DNA from: Firmicutes bacterium UBA5227
Lineage (GTDB): Bacteria > Bacillota > Clostridia > Tissierellales > Sedimentibacteraceae
Assembly (NCBI GenBank): GCA_002409285.1
Contig: DHUT01000003.1
Span: 4,951 to 68,950, forward strand
DNA length: 64,000 nucleotides
Direction: 5' to 3'
Program-made: the position numbers and the translations under genes
Notes under the pieces: model-generated
What the model was told of the DNA's origin: nothing
The model's database searches: none
Seen by the model: the letters and a program-made list of their open reading frames with translations, nothing else
Part shown: one piece after another, positions 59,140 to 64,000 of the stretch
Layout of the letters: the number at the start of each line of letters is the position of its first letter
Position numbering within the stretch: the first letter of the stretch is position 1

Positions 59140-61656
59140 ATGAGTAAGAAAATTTTAATTATAGGTGGTGTTGCAGGAGGTGCAAGCACTGCCGCAAGGC
59201 TCAGGAGACTGGATGAATCATCTGAAATAATTATGTTTGAAAGAGGTTCCTACATTTCATATGCAAACTGCGGTCTTCCGTACCACATAGGCAATGTTAT
59301 CAAGGAGAGAGAATCCCTTCTGCTGCAAACTCCGGAAGCAATGTCCAAGAAATATAATATTGATGTCAGGATTGATTCGGAAGTCATAAAAATTGACAGG
59401 GAAAACAAGTCAGTAGAAGTCAAAAAAACAAATACAGGAGAAACATATTCAGAAAGCTATGACGTACTGGTAATATCTACAGGTTCAACACCATTGAAAC
59501 CGCCTATTGAGGGAATTGATTCACCCGGCATATTTACACTTTGGACTGTTCCCGATACTGATGAAATCAAAAAGTTCATTGAGGAAAGAAAACCTAAAAA
59601 TGCAGTTGTAATAGGTGGAGGCTTTATAGGACTTGAAGTTGCGGAAAACCTCCATCATGCAGGCATTAACGTAACTGTGGCCGAAGCAATGGATCAGGTA
59701 ATGGCACCCCTGGATTATGAAATGGCACGTCTTGTGCAAAATAACATGGTATCAAATGGTGTAAACTTAATATTGGGCGACGGAGTATCAAAGTTTAAAA
59801 ATGAAAATAACATGGTTTCTATTACCCTTGCCAGCGGAAGAGTGCTGCACTCAGACATGGTTATACTATCCATAGGAGTAAGACCAAACAGCATGCTTGC
59901 AAAAAATGCAGGGTTAGAACTTAACCAAAGAGGCGGAATAGTAGTTAACAGCCACCTAAAAACATCTGACCCCAATATATATGCCCTGGGAGATGTTATT
60001 GAGGTTGAAGAATTTATAAATAAAGGAAAGGCCATGATTGCCCTGGCAGGTCCCGCAAATAAGCAGGGACGAATTTGTGCCAACAACATATACGGCGCAA
60101 ATGAAGAATACAGGGGCACCATGGGAACTTCGGTAGCCAAAGTGTTTGACCTGACAGCCGCATCAACCGGCTCTAACGAAAAAACCCTGATGAGAATGGG
60201 TATGGAGGAAAACAGGGATTATTACACTGCAACCATTTCTCAAAAATCTCACGCAGGCTATTATCCCGAATCCTCCGAACTGATTTTAAAACTTATATTT
60301 TCAACCGACGGCAAAAAAATATTCGGTGCTCAGATAGTAGGAGAGGATGGAGCTGACAAGCGTATTGACACTATTGCAACAACAATAGGCTTAGGCGGAA
60401 GCATTTTTGATTTAAAGGAACTTGAGCTTGCTTATGCTCCTCCATATTCATCAGCTAAAGACCCTGTAAACATGTTAGGATTTGTTGCTGAAAATATAAT
60501 TGAAAATAAAGTTAAATTTTCTAAATGGAATGATATTGATCCTTCAAAGCCAGGTGAATATACGATACTTGATATCCGTGAGGAAATGGAATTAATGGTT
60601 TTTGAAATTCCGGGAGCTATAAATATACCTTTAGGTAACTTAAGAAGCAGAATTGGTGAGCTTAATAAAAACGATAATATAATAATTTTTTGTGCAGTTG
60701 GTGTTCGTTCATACAATGCGGCAAGAATATTGATGGAAAACGGATTTAATAATGTATTTGTATATCCTGGAGGAACAAGCTTTTATAAATCAGTTTATTA
60801 TGATTATTTCAGCAGTTCTGACTGTAAGCCTGCCGCTGATTCTAATATTAATACAAATTCTCAAAAAAAAACTGAATTTACTGAGTTAAATGACATAAAT
60901 GAAATAAAAGCCAAAATTCAGGTTGACTGCAGCGGACTTCAGTGCCCGGGACCTATAATGAAGGTTTATGAAACGATAAACAAAATTAATGACGGTGAAA
61001 TTATCCAGGTTTCTGCAACTGATTCAGGATTTGCCAAGGATGTGGAAGCCTGGTGCAGAAGAACCGGAAATACACTGTTGAAGGCTGAAAAAGAAGGAAA
61101 AAATAATATTGTATTCCTGCAAAAAGGAACAGGAAATAATAACATAGAAAATTTTTCAGGTAACCCCATAAATAATAACTCTTCAAACAACGGCAAAACA
61201 ATTGTTGTGTTCAGCGGCGATATGGATAAGGTAATGGCTTCCTTTGTAATTGCAAATGGTGCGGCAGCCATGGGAAGACCTGTTACAATGTTCTTTACAT
61301 TCTGGGGTTTAAATGTTTTAAGAAAACCCGAAAAACAAAGCATCAAAAAACCGTTCATTGATGCAATGTTCGGTAAAATGATGCCCAGGGGAGTAAACAA
61401 GCTTAAACTTTCTAAAATGAACATGGGAGGCATGGGAACATCCATGATGCGCAAGGTTATGAAGGATAAAAACATTGATTCATTAGAAGATTTAGTTAAA
61501 AAGGCACAGCAGAACGGAGTTAAAATGATTGCCTGCACCATGTCCATGGAAGTAATGGGAATCACCGAGGAAGAATTAATTGACGGTATAGAATTTGCAG
61601 GCGTCGGAACCTACCTTGGTGATGCAGAAGAATCCAATGTAAATCTTTTCATTTAA
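59140..61656 (+). CDS. Four-domain sulfur-handling fusion: CoA-disulfide reductase, rhodanese, TusA, DsrE
   Basis: 838 residues from the ATG at 59140 (GGAGG just upstream). Domains in order: a CoA-disulfide/persulfide reductase (1-445) with FAD motif G-G-V-A-G-G-A-S-T-A and active Cys in Y-A-N-C-G-L-P-Y-H (about 43); rhodanese (about 460-555) with Cys loop F-C-A-V-G-V-R-S; TusA/SirA (about 590-660) with C-P-G-P; and a DsrE-like C-terminus (about 685-838) with Cys in A-C-T-M-S-M-E-V-M-G. All four sulfur-carrying cysteines are kept. It probably moves sulfane sulfur through a chain of persulfides in the cytoplasm. Confidence 0.92.
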   Translation: MSKKILIIGGVAGGASTAARLRRLDESSEIIMFERGSYISYANCGLPYHIGNVIKERESLLLQTPEAMSKKYNIDVRIDSEVIKIDRENKSVEVKKTNTGETYSESYDVLVISTGSTPLKPPIEGIDSPGIFTLWTVPDTDEIKKFIEERKPKNAVVIGGGFIGLEVAENLHHAGINVTVAEAMDQVMAPLDYEMARLVQNNMVSNGVNLILGDGVSKFKNENNMVSITLASGRVLHSDMVILSIGVRPNSMLAKNAGLELNQRGGIVVNSHLKTSDPNIYALGDVIEVEEFINKGKAMIALAGPANKQGRICANNIYGANEEYRGTMGTSVAKVFDLTAASTGSNEKTLMRMGMEENRDYYTATISQKSHAGYYPESSELILKLIFSTDGKKIFGAQIVGEDGADKRIDTIATTIGLGGSIFDLKELELAYAPPYSSAKDPVNMLGFVAENIIENKVKFSKWNDIDPSKPGEYTILDIREEMELMVFEIPGAINIPLGNLRSRIGELNKNDNIIIFCAVGVRSYNAARILMENGFNNVFVYPGGTSFYKSVYYDYFSSSDCKPAADSNINTNSQKKTEFTELNDINEIKAKIQVDCSGLQCPGPIMKVYETINKINDGEIIQVSATDSGFAKDVEAWCRRTGNTLLKAEKEGKNNIVFLQKGTGNNNIENFSGNPINNNSSNNGKTIVVFSGDMDKVMASFVIANGAAAMGRPVTMFFTFWGLNVLRKPEKQSIKKPFIDAMFGKMMPRGVNKLKLSKMNMGGMGTSMMRKVMKDKNIDSLEDLVKKAQQNGVKMIACTMSMEVMGITEEELIDGIEFAGVGTYLGDAEESNVNLFI

Positions 61657-61667
61657 TTTTAATAATA

Positions 61668-61711
61668 AACCAAATAGAAGTACCTATAAACAATGATACT
61701 TCTATTTGGTT
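61668..61711. terminator. Bidirectional terminator
   Basis: AACCAAATAGAAGTA (61668-61682) pairs perfectly with TACTTCTATTTGGTT (61697-61711), followed by T-rich sequence. Confidence 0.82.
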
Positions 61712-61720
61712 TTTATTTAT

Positions 61721-62308
61721 TTACAGCACCTGCACAGCAAATGCCGTTGTTTGAGGGGGTATGCTAGCAGTTTGAAACATTGCATGCTCGATTCTTACAA
61801 AATCTCCCGGTCTCAAATCTCTTAATCTGATTCTCCTTCCCCTCCTGTCTGTGATGGTGGTTGCATCTGTTATGACAAACCTCATCTGACTGTATATATC
61901 AAGAGGGTCTCCCGTGTATAAAAACCCTAATTGAGGCTCTACTTCCATCACTCTGCCTTCGGTAAAGCTAAATTGACAATCTTCTATAACTGTTATTGCA
62001 AATGCCCTTGACTGTGGAGGAATACTCCTTGTCATAACTGCAGAAAACTCAGCATTAACAGTCATTCCTTCTCTCAAATCCCTAAGAGACATGGGCTGGC
62101 CAAACTGGTCTCTTATTACTGTATCTCTTCCCACAATTAATGTAACTGTCTGCATATTAACCCTATTGAAATCTCCCATGACACCGTAGGATATTGTCAC
62201 ATAGCTCTCCTGCCTGTCTCTGCTTATACTTTCAATAATAGCGTGTTCTGCTGTTATAACATTACTTCCTCTATTTCTGAAGTTTTGATTTGTTACCATA
62301 TCATCCAT
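61721..62308 (-). CDS. Two-repeat beta-rich protein of unknown function
   Basis: 195 residues, no signal peptide or membrane span. It contains an internal duplication: L-R-D-L-R-E-G-M-T-V ... S-I-P-P-Q-S-R-A-F-A-I-T-V (about 75-108) and L-R-D-L-R-P-G-D-F-V ... S-I-P-P-Q-T-T-A-F-A-V-Q-V at the end. Each unit also has a T-x-I-x-D-x-x-G strand-turn before it. This resembles small OB/SH3-like beta modules (DUF5666-like), but I do not recognise the family. Monocistronic. Confidence 0.7.
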   Translation of the reverse strand: MDDMVTNQNFRNRGSNVITAEHAIIESISRDRQESYVTISYGVMGDFNRVNMQTVTLIVGRDTVIRDQFGQPMSLRDLREGMTVNAEFSAVMTRSIPPQSRAFAITVIEDCQFSFTEGRVMEVEPQLGFLYTGDPLDIYSQMRFVITDATTITDRRGRRIRLRDLRPGDFVRIEHAMFQTASIPPQTTAFAVQVL

Positions 62309-62439
62309 ATTTCACCTCTAAGAGTAATATATTATATATATATTCAGAAAATGTTAATATGTTAGTGCTCGCAGTCCAAATCGCCAATTTATTTATTTCC
62401 TTTAAGTTACATAAATTGTGGTTTCGCTGCACAAATAAA

Positions 62440-62459
62440 GCTGCCTCAAACGAGGCAGC
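62440..62459 (-). terminator. Terminator after the feoB operon
   Basis: GCTGCCTC pairs with GAGGCAGC around a 4-base loop, directly after the stop of the Cys-rich gene, with TTTATTT following on the minus strand. Confidence 0.8.
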
Positions 62460-62462
62460 CAA

Positions 62463-62624
62463 TTAGTTTTTCTGTTGCGGGCAACAGCTTGAACTGCCGC
62501 TGCATCCTGAACAGCCGGCACATCCACAGCCGGAACCATTCTTTTTTTGTTTTCTCCTGAAAATTATCGCACCTGCAGCAATTGCTGCAACAATGGCAAT
62601 AATTACAACATCTGCAAAATTCAT
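62463..62624 (-). CDS. FeoB-associated Cys-rich membrane protein
   Basis: 53 residues. One membrane span (V-V-I-I-A-I-V-A-A-I-A-A-G-A-I-I-F), a basic patch (R-R-K-Q-K-K) and a tail with seven Cys (G-C-G-C-A-G-C-S-G-C ... S-C-C-P). This is the FeoB-associated Cys-rich family, which takes the place of FeoC in many Firmicutes. GGAGG precedes the ATG, and it lies 9 bases after the feoB stop. It probably helps ferrous iron uptake or protects FeoB. Confidence 0.9.
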   Translation of the reverse strand: MNFADVVIIAIVAAIAAGAIIFRRKQKKNGSGCGCAGCSGCSGSSSCCPQQKN

Positions 62625-62633
62625 AAGTACCTC

Positions 62634-64000
62634 CTATATTATCAAACTTCCTACCTGATAAACTATCGTGGCCACAACAAATGCAGTTAGTGTTTGATAT
62701 AATGCCGTAAGCACTGCGTACTTCATTGAGCCCAATTCCCTCTTAGTAGCAGCAAAAGCTGCCACACAAGGCATATACAAAAGTATGAATGTTAAAAACG
62801 AAAATGCACTAAGCGGTGTAAATATAGAATTTAGCGTAGCTGAAAGCTGTGCGTCTGTTGCTGCTCCTGTCAAAACTGACAATGTACTTACAACCGCTTC
62901 CTTAGCTGTCAAGCCTGTTATAATTGCCGTTGAAGCTCTCCAGTCATTGAATCCTAAAGGTATGAACAGTGGTGCAATCAATGAACCAAGAGTCGCAAGC
63001 ATGCTGTATGAACTATCTTCAACCATGTTCATGGACCAGTCAAAGCTTTGAAGAAACCATATAATTATTGTTCCAATAAATATAACAGTGAAAGCTCTTT
63101 GTATAAAATCTTTTCCTTTTTCCCACATATGAAGCACCACGCTTCTCTTTGAAGGAATCCTGTAAGCAGGCAGCTCCATAACAAAGGGGACAGGTTCACC
63201 CTTGAATATTGTATTTTTTAACAACAGTCCTGATAAAACTGCCGTAACCATTCCCATAACATAAAGTACAATCATTACCACAGCGGCATTTCCCGGAAAA
63301 AATGCCATTGTAATCATTCCGTATATCGGAAGCTTGGCGCTGCATGACATAAATGGAGTCAGCACAATTGTCATCCTTCTGTCTCTTTCACTGGGCAATG
63401 TCCTTGTTGCCATAATCGCTGGAACACTGCAGCCGAACCCTATGAGCATCGGAACGAAAGAACGACCAGAAAGTCCGATTTTTCTCAAAATCTTATCCAT
63501 TAAAAATGCAACTCTTGCCATATATCCGCTGTCTTCCAAAAGTGACAAGAAGAAGAACAGGATTACTATAATCGGAAGAAAAGACACTACACTTCCCACG
63601 CCTGCAAAAATTCCGTCAATTACTAACGAATGAACCCATTCGCTTACATTGGATGCAATCATTAAATCGGATACAAATTCTGTAAATGTACCTATGAGAT
63701 CTTCCAGGTATCCCTGAAGAGGTCCACCCAGGACTCCGAAGGTCATCCAGAATATAAAAAACATAATTCCCAGAAATATTGGGATGCCTAAATATTTATG
63801 TGTCAGCATCCTATCTATTTTCTCTGAACGAATTTGCTCATTTGTTTCCTGTTTTTTAATAACAGTGTCCTCACATATTTTTTCTATATAATTATACCTC
63901 ATGTCAGCCAGTGCAGCTTCTCTGTCAGTACCTAATGCCTTTTCCATATCATCAACAACATGGCTTACTATATGGGTTTGATTTTCAGTAATCTTCAATT
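62634..64000 (-). CDS. feoB: Ferrous iron transporter FeoB (5' part beyond window)
   Basis: About 455 codons are visible, beginning after the GTPase domain. The frame runs to the window edge without a credible start, so the G-domain is outside. Visible: the linker (Y-N-Y-I-E-K-I-C), the Gate motifs with conserved Cys (I-G-F-G-C-S-V-P-A-I-M-A-T-R and T-P-F-M-S-C-S-A-K-L-P-I-Y), and G-L-T-A-K-E-A-V-V-S-T-L. It imports Fe2+ under anaerobic conditions. Confidence 0.94.
   Translation of the reverse strand, partial: LKITENQTHIVSHVVDDMEKALGTDREAALADMRYNYIEKICEDTVIKKQETNEQIRSEKIDRMLTHKYLGIPIFLGIMFFIFWMTFGVLGGPLQGYLEDLIGTFTEFVSDLMIASNVSEWVHSLVIDGIFAGVGSVVSFLPIIVILFFFLSLLEDSGYMARVAFLMDKILRKIGLSGRSFVPMLIGFGCSVPAIMATRTLPSERDRRMTIVLTPFMSCSAKLPIYGMITMAFFPGNAAVVMIVLYVMGMVTAVLSGLLLKNTIFKGEPVPFVMELPAYRIPSKRSVVLHMWEKGKDFIQRAFTVIFIGTIIIWFLQSFDWSMNMVEDSSYSMLATLGSLIAPLFIPLGFNDWRASTAIITGLTAKEAVVSTLSVLTGAATDAQLSATLNSIFTPLSAFSFLTFILLYMPCVAAFAATKRELGSMKYAVLTALYQTLTAFVVATIVYQVGSLII

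Overview
The window is a low-GC, Gram-positive genome segment from an obligately anaerobic, amino-acid-fermenting clostridium. A Sedimentibacter/Tissierellia-like host is my inference from gene content, not from a marker gene. The signs are a selenocysteine-containing Grd (glycine/sarcosine/betaine reductase type) component B with a BCCT transporter, pyruvate:ferredoxin oxidoreductase, a sensory [FeFe]-hydrogenase-like protein, a beta-keto acid cleavage enzyme, a B12-dependent ribonucleotide reductase, a T-box before tyrS, HPr kinase and strong AGGAGG-type ribosome binding sites. I saw no rRNA, tRNA, CRISPR array, transposase or prophage.

Layout. 1-6 kb: a cut-off acetyltransferase gene, an acetyltransferase remnant, T-box/tyrS, then small accessory genes (NUDIX, AAA ATPase, PNPOx-like flavoprotein, FlaR-like kinase). 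5.7-8.6 kb: dnaX-ebfC-recR, with a possible frameshift signal in dnaX, and a 31-residue membrane peptide. 8.8-12.4 kb: an AIR-synthase-like kinase candidate, a coiled-coil protein made of 14-residue repeats, rpmE and rho. 12.5-15.7 kb: a three-gene redox-sensing operon (thioredoxin-like ferredoxin, hydrogenase-like PAS protein, SpoIIE-type phosphatase). 15.8-20.3 kb: glpX, kce, ddl, murF. 20.5-28.8 kb: a seven-gene operon (TPP-dependent E1 alpha/beta, E2, E3, PPC-domain protein, beta-hydroxyacid dehydrogenase, GntP-like permease) with a divergent TetR gene and a near-palindromic operator candidate. 28.9-29.2 kb: tails of two dead genes. 29.3-36 kb: nifJ, hprK, uvrC.

36.2-43.3 kb holds the most unusual block. 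A histidine kinase/response regulator pair is followed by three proteins with SipW-type signal peptides (A-W-T-D or Y-W-T-D after the hydrophobic core), a large polytopic ER-type signal peptidase and a DUF5305-like membrane protein. It looks like a self-contained, two-component-controlled TasA/CalY-type export system. A MalT-like regulator lies divergently across a region with a perfect 17-bp inverted repeat. 46.2-51.4 kb: betaine reductase component B (grdI, and grdH with in-frame UGA), a BCCT transporter, and a divergent TetR gene with a perfect 24-bp palindrome over the grd promoter start region. 51.5-58.7 kb: nrdJ with two NrdR boxes, two different uracil-DNA glycosylases, a KimA-like potassium transporter whose promoter carries 11-bp-phased repeats, a KdpE-like regulator and msrA. 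58.8-64 kb: ArsR and a four-domain sulfur-handling fusion protein, a tandem-repeat protein, and feoB with its Cys-rich partner running off the end.

Many start codons were moved from the longest reading frame to the one with a ribosome binding site; the entries say so. Functions are from motif recognition only, because no database search was possible.
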